Shown here: positions 36,901-43,308 of the stretch, one piece after another
Layout of the letters: each line of letters starts with the position of its first letter
Numbering within the stretch: position 1 is the stretch's first letter
Notes under the pieces: model-generated
Database searches by the model: none
Seen by the model: only the letters and a program-made list of their open reading frames with translations
Told to the model about the DNA's origin: nothing
Source: Hyphococcus sp.
GTDB lineage: Bacteria > Pseudomonadota > Alphaproteobacteria > Caulobacterales > Parvularculaceae
Length of the DNA stretch: 64,000 nt
Direction: 5' to 3'
Assembly: GCA_028289605.1 (NCBI GenBank)
Contig: JANQON010000009.1
Coordinates: 712,548 to 776,547, forward strand
Translations under genes and position numbers: made by a program

Positions 36901-37660
36901 CGCCGAGTTCATTGACGAGCATGTCGCCGAACAAGTCGCCGGAAAGACCCACGGCGTACGCGTCTGACCTAACCAGCGTTGAAGAAAGATCGAATCCGAT
37001 AAGATCGACGCCTCCGCCCACCCGTTCAAACTGGGCCGCCGCGTTGACGTCCAGATCACCGAAGTTGCGGGACCGCGAGCGACCGCGCGAACTGTGCAGA
37101 CCGCGGGCGATCGATGAAACGCCGGAGTCAAGGCTGATGGGGATTAAGTCCGGCAAACTATTCGTCAGCCGGAGATCGAGGTCGGTTTGCGACGCCGTCG
37201 CGAGCGACGACACGGAAAAACTGTCGTTCAGGGTCAACTGGTTTGAGCCAAACCCTCCTTCGACGCCTGTCATTTCAGCCGTTGTAAAATTCACGGACGG
37301 GAAAAAGTCGGTGAAATCGATCAAGGCGCCGATCAGCCCGAAATTATTCGTGCGAACGACGGACCCGTTCACGGCGCCGACGCCGCTAACGGTTACCCGA
37401 TCGCTGCCATTATCCGCGTCGACGCCTGTCCCGACAATATTCGGCGTTAAGCCAAAAAAATCCGTCGTCTCGTCGATGTCGAGATTGATATTTATGAGCG
37501 AAACACTGTCCGATCTCCGGCTCAGCTGAACGTCGGTTTCTTCAACGGTCGTCTGCGCGAGCGCTGCGTGTGGAAGCTGCGCAACGGCGACAATTCCAGT
37601 TGACGCGAGGAGCGCACGGCGTACGCGGTTAAGGCGACGCGAGTTGACAGTGTTGCGCAT
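27932..37660 (-). CDS. Giant autotransporter (type V secreted) with RTX-like repeat passenger
   Basis: About 3,242 residues. ATG 37660 is chosen because it begins a long signal peptide (MRNTVNSRRLNRVRRALLAS ... HAALAQ); upstream codons in the same frame are atypical. The passenger is built of many degenerate units, typically 51-55 residues where I counted them, each with a turn like GGxGxDxLxNxGxI (for example LAGGDGNDDLFNFGEI, YGGDGEDTLINNGTI) followed by alanine-rich beta-strands (VxVxGA). The last 280 or so residues form an autotransporter beta-barrel: WATPMGGGNLLPTAFDRL, YGMAGGVDVQFGDALIGGSMM, ending EIRAVVKF with terminal phenylalanine. It should be exported by Sec and displayed on the cell surface, as an adhesin, matrix or calcium-binding protein. 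The GGxGxD turns resemble RTX calcium sites but occur singly rather than in tandem. A response-regulator gene lies 175 bp upstream and a PEP-CTERM-like gene 28 bp downstream. Confidence 0.92.
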   Translation of the reverse strand: MRNTVNSRRLNRVRRALLASTGIVAVAQLPHAALAQTTVEETDVQLSRRSDSVSLININLDIDETTDFFGLTPNIVGTGVDADNGSDRVTVSGVGAVNGSVVRTNNFGLIGALIDFTDFFPSVNFTTAEMTGVEGGFGSNQLTLNDSFSVSSLATASQTDLDLRLTNSLPDLIPISLDSGVSSIARGLHSSRGRSRSRNFGDLDVNAAAQFERVGGGVDLIGFDLSSTLVRSDAYAVGLSGDLFGDMLVNELGGSVSANAGAQATVANLLLQRITIVGANDANQSRAIAAAMAGGGGADRLTNNGALSATATSLTREDAITATVKEASLPTALLPDTEPSSLSLAVATGMDGGASSDRVANNGAINLSADADHLQLGISISDGGISTNAIVTVIEEFAGSGGGEEGLAQGAIAEVVGLRGDERGATVGGADVLTNAGAITGTANAEGVATSISIGVPLSEAFQSNSSGGSPSGGGALQPTAAEKVLDAFGIGFLDYSADAAAFADGVRGGAGGDVIDNSGVIAMTAQSNTIATGVNISGFDVLKDTDPDEPFSVNSAVFNTASNAVARSAGLAGNGGGDMISNTGAISATADADAVSGQYSFTAAFEEKALQIEAPVIISSTSATAIADGIDAGEGYDSVNNAGVLSSNADAFASSTDVTLGVSIIKNGGGVNAVILDKDISALATATGVRDGLGADSVTHTGAINAVANSEATSTSVGLDVVVNTMAGLSLTSGLASADQSAASRAIGVERSLDDLDVDASFVSIGEIDADATATSTRTTVSVDLAATKAGVSFAVPLVSSENTATAEAGALVSFDADDVFTGLADMTATADANATSTGVGVGGAVTLTGVAAGVAAMKTSNTADANATLLDFGAGGDIVTNASVLKSDADAVSRSNAVNVGIGGTNLGVAAGGALVDGTTDAFAAATTIATGDDDDTVINDSDALLDDAPDAEIRAESLADASSTNVGVSVGAVIGTMANPGIGVGLAASLAKAGLTGDADATAVDLGAGADVFQNADIVVADATGKAKTEGVNVALSGSMIGGAISGSLSDTSVTASGEATGVDGGADSDALLNAGTLTATAVGDANTVGVNVSGSVSIGVALGGAGLLSDTRADATAVGMDGGAGADVVQNAGALTADANADAANTSVAVNVNAGVFSAGGAVVSARTTSDALAVGLAGDDDGLNEEDAPTDDAAEDDTVEHLADILTVNSRAQSSAVSVGVSGSYNGFGGVAIIGDTDATSRAIGLFGGSGGDSLLSQSTINIASTALANAPAVSVIPAGGNVGDLNTDANAFAYGMHGGVGGDDLRNFGLLTTNATSDVSGDLVQVTMIGGTVGDLSTVSNATAYGLFGGDGADMLFSDGDLRQTATADVRGTSVAVNLTGASFADVSTVANAVAAGAAGGEGSNTFLLTDTLTSTAVADVNATVTSVNLLGAAFGDEADAGARADAQSFGYLGGNETDAGEIGGTVLVSANATSENDVGAANVVGASFGEMSPIAAATSSFASGEDGGDALTFSGTGTSLATATARGSVTLVELAGAASATAAPEAIATARGLDGGAGRDMLTNNGAATSMARSNIDVGRNRIVVAGASIGSISSTSTADAAGLDGGDDSDTLQNNASLTSIAVSSLDADGVDVTVAGASVDTGDGNLTADADAAGILGGDGEDTAINDGAVISAATAVGGAGVVNVTLAGAGLGNAETTFAARSVGIDGEGDDDTLTNNGVATSTATASAGANSTSVVIFGASDGDTDAAITATSLIMAGGGGGDVIVNNGEGVATSTATGIAQNVEVTVGGALLGDASSRANARAVGVDAGDGDDVVRNTDRFDLNSTAAGRVGRVSVAVAGADGGASVETDIVASAAGIVGGSGADELSNSGEIDVDLQATTNANSSSVVVIGSSAVNAAGGLFSTSDGIGLSGDEDDDEIVNELDGVIDILSRATTNADDSSTNIFGAAALNGLMRARAWGTGLAGGDGNDDLFNFGEIILNADGIANSNGASFTAAGASSAGGDVSGTTRLYGLHGGAGDDFLYNTGALTARSDARGTFRSSSLSAVGFSGGGGAAGADAWTYGFFGDSGLDDILIDGTATSIADARVTLNTNVDVGIGAASSNRSGVEARAYGRGASGGADADTIEVAGALNTFGYAQVSTSNSQFAFVAGSASGSASATSRAEAFAVNGDAGDDTLINNGVILADSESRTTGSGAAGGSIGSTNAASQLVARSNSIGLYGGDGEDTLINNGTITANITTTTKAENTVTNAVIFSDGRAESRSTNNAFGTLFFDSQKSTTIVNTGDAILKHFGNRDSSLRGTSRAFANATGVTGSINVNADSEARAYSNVNLRGVRLGDGSHSVTNAAGAEIKVESFAFSSGAATATGNSSISGDGDARGRAYVNNSRVTGVESLSGALTFDNDGVLDVRNRPDAASSATGRGTGLDILRDPDGRATATIDMNNVHAYGVRSGGLDDTIDNAGTIYVESEPEADRAIARASALGSFSLSVDAFAYATVNVNDAEAYGIHAGDGNNTIVNSGSLTVVSDPYAEARAEATGRGPDGDATAETTANALRAQAYGIITGNGDDTITNTGTISVSATPSRSATRKATVGSLTTCIGVIINGRCIGGTVTLTGEVEGDRTPNGSTSRTIVGVQTGDGADYFTNAGAINASGGTAINLGAGDDTLRLEPGYSIVGSVTAGSGVDTLEVGGALSYAASGQSFERFVKNGPGVADISNISIRTIRRPGFPIPIPAAGNFLDRDVIVEEGTLRFSGPVFLSDSTNVVTAVFGDGGVGQFASDNLMALDGDLTVNAVDNVAFADGTTYDVVSGSARSGAFDDVTLPDATPLRSFSGEYTPTGYRVTADVNAIMTVAAPVSAATTSFVQALDGATPTASGSVASAIASLQSMNSAAAVSAAVTGMAPTLSTDGLSLSDALLITSGATVDHRIASLTDRAAARAELPGGLLLSETKASSKGVVAWATPMGGGNLLPTAFDRLPGDVYGMAGGVDVQFGDALIGGSMMRLQSDGSLVDATNNGAAFASTTARLYGAALLGELGYATAAFSWGRSDVGAAVLNGVNEAAEYGFRNHNSMLGASIEAGRRFDVIGSPEIFGALTYRFVDGVASAQSSNSGLGVNVEGGQSTRLESEFGVRMRHEFKVGDAAVNPFLALSAIHRHNDETSVDAFFADMPDYRFELRDELQNENAFRAGAGLQVSGRDAIQFTASALSEVGSRRSGVVGEIRAVVKF
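29890..36790 (-). repeat. Degenerate tandem repeat region encoding the autotransporter passenger
   Basis: Nearly 7 kb of in-frame protein-level repeats. At DNA level the recurring part is the segment encoding a GG-D/A-G-x-D-x-L/V-x-N-x-G turn, seen on the + strand as variations of a cgttgttga...gtcgtcgccgtcgccgcc-type stretch. The intervening strands are diverged, so this is old, selected repetition rather than recent slippage. Adjacent units measured from GLDGGAGRDML and GLDGGDDSDTL are 51 and 53 residues. No frameshift was seen. Confidence 0.8.
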
Positions 37661-37835
37661 GGATCCGTCTCCCACCCCAAAAAAAGCGACCATCGTCTGC
37701 GGACAATGGTGTGCATGCTGTTCCACAGTGCTGATACGCGCAGTTGCGCTCAATGGTGGATTCACACCATTCGCGTTGACGCGGTTCACTTTACGTAAGT
37801 CTCGTGTCAGTTTGCCGATGCTCGGCAATTAGGGG

Positions 37836-38465
37836 TCATTGATGGCTTGCGCCGTCGAACAAACCGTCACGGAAAGCACGCGCAATCAACGCCGCCGTAG
37901 AATGCACGCCCATTTTGCGCATGATATTCGTCCGGTGTTTATCCACAGTGTTAGCGCTGATGCCCAATCGGTTCGCAATCGCAGCATTTGTTTCCCCACG
38001 TGCAATGCTGAAGAGTATCTGACGCTCGCGACCCGTCAGCGCGTTGCTTTGCGGATTCGTCCCAACGACACCTGTTGCAGCGGGATCAATGCGCATTTCG
38101 CCTTCGCAAATCGCGATGAAATCACTGGCCAAATCCGGATTTTCGCTCGACTTGAGAAATATTCCCTCTACGCCGCTTTCGAATATGTGCTGCAAAATGC
38201 CGCGGGAATTCATCCCTGTGAGCACGGCGATCTTTGTGGAGGGACTCCAGCGTCGCGCTTCTTCAATAATCTCAACGCCCGTTGCATGCGGCATGGCGAA
38301 ATCAAGGATCAGAAGGTTGGGCTGAAAGGACTTCACAAGCGCGATCGCTTCAAGGCCGTCCGTCGCCACGCCGTCAATCGAAAACCGGTCGCAGGATTTG
38401 AGCATCCTGAGAACGCCCTCGCGAACGAGCGTATGGTCATCAGCGATGACTGCTGAATACCTCAA
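37836..38465 (-). CDS. NarL/FixJ-type response regulator
   Basis: About 209 residues: a receiver domain (1-120) with the acidic pair ADD at 8-10, phosphoacceptor D55 in LLILDFAMPHATG and K in IFLKSSENP, then a LuxR-type helix-turn-helix (about 145-200: LTGRERQILFSIARGETNAAIANRLGISANTVDKHRTNIMRKMGV). No ATG or GTG start precedes the receiver domain. TTG 38465 gives MRYSAVIADDH, a normal receiver N-terminus, and TTG 38480 is an in-frame alternative. It faces the histidine kinase gene head-to-head with overlapping or touching 5' ends, so the two probably form one two-component system. The giant autotransporter gene begins 175 bp downstream in the same direction, which makes it the obvious candidate target; this is inference. 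Confidence 0.9.
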   Translation of the reverse strand: MRYSAVIADDHTLVREGVLRMLKSCDRFSIDGVATDGLEAIALVKSFQPNLLILDFAMPHATGVEIIEEARRWSPSTKIAVLTGMNSRGILQHIFESGVEGIFLKSSENPDLASDFIAICEGEMRIDPAATGVVGTNPQSNALTGRERQILFSIARGETNAAIANRLGISANTVDKHRTNIMRKMGVHSTAALIARAFRDGLFDGASHQ

Positions 38466-40473
38466 AGACCTACAACCCAAAACCGTGATTCGACATCAAA
38501 CATATATCTTTCTGGCTGCAATTGGAATTGTCTTCGCTCTTCTTACGGTCAGTGCGCGCGCACAGACCAGCGACAGGTCCATCGACATCGGCGATGCGGC
38601 AGCGCCTGGTTCGATCAACGCATATGTTGACTACTATCTTGAGGACGCCCGGCCGCAGACCGTGGCGGAGGCTATTGCACTCGACAGAAACGGCGCATTC
38701 AAGCCGATCGAAACGACGCGCCCGGACTTTGGTTATTTCCCGCGCGGGATCTGGTTGAAGCTCGATCTGGAGAATCTGACCCAAAATCAGCAGGACCGTG
38801 TTCTCGTTATGCACACCAATTTCATGGTCGAACTTGGCGTCCATCTCGTAACTGAGAGTGACGTCGAAACACTCCTCGATCACGAAATTGACACGCCGTT
38901 CACGGACCGCGCCGTCCCGTATCATCAAATCGCCGCCCCGTTCGTTATGGATGCGCGGGAGCGCGCAACGATTTACATTCGGTATAGATCTCAGGGCAAC
39001 ACAGTGATGCCGTTGTCCCTGCAAACGCCGTTGTCGTTTTCCTCAATCACAAGTCAACGGATGATGGTCGACTTTAGCTTCTACGGCGTTATGGCGATGT
39101 TTGTCGCCGTTAGCTTGATCGGCAGGCTGTTTTGGCCAAATCCCACATTTATCGCTTACGCCTTCTACGCTAGCGCTGTTCTCCTCTACATTTTTCAACG
39201 CGACGGATACGCCTTTCAATATCTATGGCCTCAGGCGCCGGTATGGAACAACTATTCATCTCTGCCGCTCGGTGCGGCGCTCCCCGCTTTCGCCGCCATC
39301 TTCACCCGGACTTACCTGAACACAAAGACAATTCACAAGAACATCGATAGATTGCTGATTGGTATCGTGATTTTGCAAGCACTCGTTGTCTTGTTGTCGA
39401 TCCCATTTGGCGCGTCGTTTTCGAAAAAGCTTGCCGTTCTCACAACAACGTTGAGCGTTACGATCTTCTTCCTGATCGGGGTTGCCGCCTACTTAAAGTA
39501 TGGTCGAAGAACCCTGTTCTTCGTCGTTGGCTGGTTCGGTATTCTGTGCGCATCCATGGTGATGACCATTGCGCATTGGGTGAATGCGGACATTACGCGC
39601 GCGCAGACGTTGGATGTTATGCGTGTTGCAATGGTGTTTGACGCGCTGATGCTCGGTCTCGCCAGCGTATTCAATGTCGTCGACCTGCAACGCGACCGAG
39701 AGAAACTCAACCAGGAACGTATCGCCGCTCTCGACACCAATCTTCAACTCCACAATCGCCTTGCAGGCTTGGAGCAGAAATACCACCTCGCCCGCACGCT
39801 GGCGGAAACCAACAACCGACTTCTTGTTGATACGACCCACGATCTGCGGCAGCCGCTATATGCGTTGCGCGCCGCCATGACGGATCTCAATTCCAGTGCG
39901 CCGTCAGGGCAACGCGTTGACGAAATTGCTCAGTCGATCACGTACATTGAAAATCTTGTGCAGGCTGCGCTCGATAATGCAATCGACGCCGACGAAGAAG
40001 CCCCCGGAGACTTGAGCGCGGAAGCAGCAGCAACACCGGCAAACAAAGTCCTTCAAGCTGTAAAATCAATGTTTGAGGCCGATGCGGAGAGACAAAACGT
40101 TAATTTCGTGGTGGCGCCTTCCCACGCTCATATAGACGCGCCTGCATTTCCGGTATTGCGCATTCTCATTAACTGCGTTTCCAACGCGATTAAGTACAAT
40201 CCGGGCGCACGCGTACTCGTCGGCGTTCGCAAGAAAGGAGACAAAGTATCACTTGAAGTACACGACACGGGAAACGGCTTGTCACAGGAACAACTTGAGT
40301 TAGTGAAGGCGCGCGGCGCGCGCGGTGACGATGAGCAGCCTGATGACGATGGTAAGGGCGTCGGACTGTCTATTGTCTCGCAACTTGTTGAACAATATGA
40401 CTTGGACTGGACGCTCGAAAGTCAGCCGGGAAAAGGCACCGTTTCGCGACTGATAGTTCCCGCCGTTCGCTGA
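38446..40473 (+). CDS. 7TMR-DISM sensor histidine kinase
   Basis: About 675 residues from ATG 38446. It has a signal/first hydrophobic segment (TYIFLAAIGIVFALLTVSARAQ), a periplasmic 7TMR-DISMED2-type domain (about 45-200: YVDYYLEDARPQTVAEAIA, FGYFPRGIWLKLDLEN), then seven membrane helices (about 207-410), a coiled coil, a DHp domain with phosphoacceptor H465 in DTTHDLRQPLYALR, and an ATPase domain (NCVSNAIKYNPG, DTGNGLS, GKGVGLSIV). The periplasmic domain type commonly binds carbohydrates or related ligands. A GTG at 38485 would give a cleaner signal peptide and avoid overlap with the divergent regulator; which start is used is open. A weak terminator-like hairpin follows at 40598. The cognate regulator is most likely the NarL-type protein encoded divergently. 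Confidence 0.9.
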   Translation: MTAEYLKDLQPKTVIRHQTYIFLAAIGIVFALLTVSARAQTSDRSIDIGDAAAPGSINAYVDYYLEDARPQTVAEAIALDRNGAFKPIETTRPDFGYFPRGIWLKLDLENLTQNQQDRVLVMHTNFMVELGVHLVTESDVETLLDHEIDTPFTDRAVPYHQIAAPFVMDARERATIYIRYRSQGNTVMPLSLQTPLSFSSITSQRMMVDFSFYGVMAMFVAVSLIGRLFWPNPTFIAYAFYASAVLLYIFQRDGYAFQYLWPQAPVWNNYSSLPLGAALPAFAAIFTRTYLNTKTIHKNIDRLLIGIVILQALVVLLSIPFGASFSKKLAVLTTTLSVTIFFLIGVAAYLKYGRRTLFFVVGWFGILCASMVMTIAHWVNADITRAQTLDVMRVAMVFDALMLGLASVFNVVDLQRDREKLNQERIAALDTNLQLHNRLAGLEQKYHLARTLAETNNRLLVDTTHDLRQPLYALRAAMTDLNSSAPSGQRVDEIAQSITYIENLVQAALDNAIDADEEAPGDLSAEAAATPANKVLQAVKSMFEADAERQNVNFVVAPSHAHIDAPAFPVLRILINCVSNAIKYNPGARVLVGVRKKGDKVSLEVHDTGNGLSQEQLELVKARGARGDDEQPDDDGKGVGLSIVSQLVEQYDLDWTLESQPGKGTVSRLIVPAVR

Positions 40474-40597
40474 TGCTGCAGAGAGCATTCAACCGGTTTG
40501 AAGCATTCAATGACGGCGAAAGCGGCCGTCCTCGAACGGGTCACAGCATTTTGCTGAGAGCTCTTGCAGCCCACCCAAGCGTAGAACGTGGGATGAC

Positions 40598-40620
40598 CCT
40601 GTTTGACAGGCCGATTTTTT
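40598..40620 (+). terminator. Possible intrinsic terminator after the histidine kinase gene
   Basis: CCTGT-TTG-ACAGG forms a 5-bp stem followed by CCGA and six T residues. It lies in the 160-bp convergent gap between the kinase and the methyltransferase gene, about 125 bp after the kinase stop. The stem is short, so the call is tentative. Confidence 0.35.
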
Positions 40621-40633
40621 GGCGCTGGCCAGG

Positions 40634-41467
40634 TCAAGCTGATTGTTCGCCGCGAACGCCCCTGCAAACGACGAACTCTCCTGGAATGCGGTAGCCCAAG
40701 TCGAATTTGAACGGTGCAATCGACGCGAGATACTCCGCCTCTGCGGTCTGTTTTGTCCCGTCATCGAACCGCGCATAAGCCATGGCGACGGGTCCGCCGA
40801 CAAAGGCGGCGTCGATAGCAGCGCGATCATCTGAATACGGCAAAATGGTGTTGAGCCGCTCGCTTTGGATCTGGGTAAAACCCGATGTCGCCATTTCGGC
40901 GGCAAGCGTTTCGCCCGTACCGAGGCGAAAAAAAAGCGGGCAAACGTCAGATTCGACGCGCGCATCGACGATAGGAAAAATGTCGGCCCAGCCGCATGCG
41001 TTTCGCGCGCCCCAGACCGCGAAAACCGCGCGCCCGCCGGGCCGTAGGACGCGAAAGGCTTCACCGATCGCCTTTGCCGGATCCGGACAATACATCAGGC
41101 CGAGCGCACACGTGACAAGGTCGAAGCTCTGATCTTCAACCTCGTGAAGGTTTTCTGCGTCGGCGCGAAAAGCGTTGACATGCGCCATCCCGCGACGAGC
41201 GGCTTCCGCGATAATGCTATCAACCATATTGTCGGAGAGATCCGTCGCCGTAACGCGTCCCGACGGTCCGACAGCGTCGGCGAGAGGGAATGTGACAAGC
41301 CCAGTGCCGCAAGCCAGGTCCAAAATGTCTTCACCGGTCGCTGCTGCGCCGAACTCCAAGAGCTGGTCCTGGGCCGGCGCCAGACTGTCTTTCCAGCCCG
41401 CCTCGTAATACGGCGCAGCTTTATCCCACCCGTAGCGCTGAACGCGGGTCTGCAGTCTTGGATTCAT
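40634..41467 (-). CDS. Class I SAM-dependent methyltransferase
   Basis: A 277-residue methyltransferase of the UbiE/Methyltransf_11 type. Motif I is ILDLACGTGLVTFPLADAVGP, followed by VTATDLSDNMVD, the acidic ADAENL segment, FDLVTCALGLMYCPDP and VLRPGGRAVFAVWG. No membrane segment is present, so it is cytoplasmic and probably methylates a small molecule. It is the last gene of a leftward four-gene operon; its ATG overlaps the stop of the upstream OsmC-like gene (ATGA). The substrate is unknown, though association with OsmC proteins and a flavin oxygenase suggests handling of a reactive, sulfur-containing or oxidised compound. Confidence 0.87.
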   Translation of the reverse strand: MNPRLQTRVQRYGWDKAAPYYEAGWKDSLAPAQDQLLEFGAAATGEDILDLACGTGLVTFPLADAVGPSGRVTATDLSDNMVDSIIAEAARRGMAHVNAFRADAENLHEVEDQSFDLVTCALGLMYCPDPAKAIGEAFRVLRPGGRAVFAVWGARNACGWADIFPIVDARVESDVCPLFFRLGTGETLAAEMATSGFTQIQSERLNTILPYSDDRAAIDAAFVGGPVAMAYARFDDGTKQTAEAEYLASIAPFKFDLGYRIPGEFVVCRGVRGEQSA

Positions 41468-42006
41468 GCGACTGATCCTTTTTCTTTGTGTACTGATGGT
41501 ATCACAGTGATTTCTGTTTTTGCTGGAATATCGCTCGAAAGCGCGTCGAGCACTGCAGAATAACGCAACGACGTTTCAACGGCCTGTCGGACCGCATCAG
41601 CCGGCGCCTCGGAGACGATATGGATTTCAAGGCGCGCATGCTCGAAGCCCGCCGGCGTGTCATCGCTGACGCCGAATTGCCCGCGCGCGTCGACGTCTGT
41701 TTCGAAGCGCACTTCGACACGGCCAATCGGTACTTCGAGTCGCGCCGCCCACATGCTGACGCCGATGGCGACACAACTTGATACGCTGGCGCGAAACAGC
41801 ACGCTGGGCGACGGCGCCGTGTTGTCTCCACCCATCGCTTCCGGCGTATCAGCGCTGATCCGCCAGTCCTTTTCGGACACCAAGCATGATAGACCGTTCT
41901 CTATGACGGCGCTGCTTTTATATGTGCGCTGCCCAATTGACGGTTTAGACTTCACAAGGGCCGACGCCCGATCCAGGGCGTCTTTGATGTCGGATGGTGC
42001 TTTCAT
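41464..42006 (-). CDS. OsmC/Ohr-family protein (peroxide reductase-like)
   Basis: A 180-residue OsmC-fold protein. The conserved reactive cysteine region is PSPSVLFRASVSSCVAIGVSMWAARL, and the second half ends with the usual VETSLRYSAVLDAL stretch. In this part the second family cysteine is replaced (SLRYSAV), so the two-cysteine peroxidatic mechanism of Ohr/OsmC may not apply; many OsmC-like proteins have this form. The ATG at 42006 has GGAG upstream. It overlaps the methyltransferase gene by 4 bp and follows the flavin-monooxygenase-like gene by 24 bp. A second, different OsmC protein starts the same operon. Confidence 0.85.
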   Translation of the reverse strand: MKAPSDIKDALDRASALVKSKPSIGQRTYKSSAVIENGLSCLVSEKDWRISADTPEAMGGDNTAPSPSVLFRASVSSCVAIGVSMWAARLEVPIGRVEVRFETDVDARGQFGVSDDTPAGFEHARLEIHIVSEAPADAVRQAVETSLRYSAVLDALSSDIPAKTEITVIPSVHKEKGSVA

Positions 42007-42030
42007 GTCAGGAACTCCGAAGACATTTAT

Positions 42031-43281
42031 TCACGCGGCGTCGGCGGCGGCGCCCGCAAGATAATGAGCAAGATGATTGGAGAGATCGCGCGCGTCATCG
42101 CCGGCCCCGTCAATGAATGTTGACTTGCGCTTGCGCATAAACGGCAGGCCCATGGCGTAAACGCCGGGCATGTCGACCACGCCGCCGTTGTGGCGGAGCT
42201 GTCCGCGCCGGTTGAACACCGGCAGGTTTAACCAGGAATAGTCGGGATGAAATCCGGTCGCCCAAATGATCGTTTTCACGCCGCGGTCTTTGAGATTCAT
42301 CGACAGGCGAGGAACCTGCGGCACCGAAGTCGGGCGCAGTTCGTACGCAGCATCCAGTTCGCTGCTGCGCCCGGCGCTTTCGACCCAATCGTCCAGTGTT
42401 CGCAGAAGGCGGTTCATTTTCAGATCCGCCAACCGGCAAACATTGGCCAGCGCGCCTGAGAATTGGAGCAATGGGCCATTAGCGCCCATGGTTCGCCCCA
42501 CGATTTCAACCCCTTGGCATTGCAGGGAGTTGAGACCAATGGTCGTCCGCGTCGTGCTGCCCATGAGCTGCGGAGACGGCAAACGGCGGACGCGATTGAC
42601 GTCGTCGACTTCACGGATCGTGGTGTCGAACAATCCCGACTGATCCATAAGCCAATGGATGTCCTTGCCGCGGTAGGTGCGCGGCATGCGAACGTGTTCG
42701 CCGACCGAGAGAATCACATCGCGGCCTGCGAGTCGAAGTTCATGCGCAATTTGGACCCCGCTCGCGGACGGGCCTACGACGAGCACGCCGCCGTCTTCGA
42801 TTTGATCGGGATTGCGGTAATCTTTCGACGAGAGTTTGCGGATATCCGGCGGCAGTTCATTCGCATAGTCAGGTATATTGGGAATGCTCATGCAGCCCGA
42901 CGCGACAACGAGCGTCCTGCAGCGCCAGTTGCCGCGACTGGTGCGCACCGCAAAGCCTGCACCGTCTTGGGCGACGTCCAGAACTTCCGTCGCCGTTTCA
43001 ACAGGGGCGTTGATGTCTGACGCGTAGCCCGCAATGAATTCGATCGTTTCCGGAACGGTGAGAAAGCCGTCGGGATTATCGCCTTGGTATGCGTGCCCCG
43101 GCAGCCGGCTTTGCCAGTTCGGCGTAAGCAGTCGGAGCGAGTCCCAGCGCTCGGTCCGCCAAGAATTCGCCACCTCGCCCCGTTCCAGGAGGACGTGGTC
43201 CACCCCTTGCGAGGTGAGGCAGCGGCTCATGGCGAGGCCGGCATGACCTGCGCCGATGATAATTGTTGTGGTCCGTCGCAT
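42031..43281 (-). CDS. FAD-dependent monooxygenase/oxidoreductase (FMO/CzcO-like)
   Basis: A 416-residue flavoprotein. FAD binding appears at the N-terminus (TTIIIGAGHAGLAMSRCL, with the downstream E in LLERGEVANSWR), and NADPH binding in the middle (GVLVVGPSASGVQIAHEL). The IIWATGFHPDYSWL segment matches the ATGF motif of FMO and CzcO-like enzymes. These cytoplasmic proteins oxidise nitrogen, sulfur or ketone substrates with O2 and NADPH. GGAGCGAG precedes the ATG at 43281. The gene lies 27 bp after the first OsmC gene and 24 bp before the second. The substrate is not evident. Confidence 0.87.
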   Translation of the reverse strand: MRRTTTIIIGAGHAGLAMSRCLTSQGVDHVLLERGEVANSWRTERWDSLRLLTPNWQSRLPGHAYQGDNPDGFLTVPETIEFIAGYASDINAPVETATEVLDVAQDGAGFAVRTSRGNWRCRTLVVASGCMSIPNIPDYANELPPDIRKLSSKDYRNPDQIEDGGVLVVGPSASGVQIAHELRLAGRDVILSVGEHVRMPRTYRGKDIHWLMDQSGLFDTTIREVDDVNRVRRLPSPQLMGSTTRTTIGLNSLQCQGVEIVGRTMGANGPLLQFSGALANVCRLADLKMNRLLRTLDDWVESAGRSSELDAAYELRPTSVPQVPRLSMNLKDRGVKTIIWATGFHPDYSWLNLPVFNRRGQLRHNGGVVDMPGVYAMGLPFMRKRKSTFIDGAGDDARDLSNHLAHYLAGAAADAA

Positions 43282-43308
43282 AAGACTCGCTCCGTTGATC
43301 GTCGGTTT

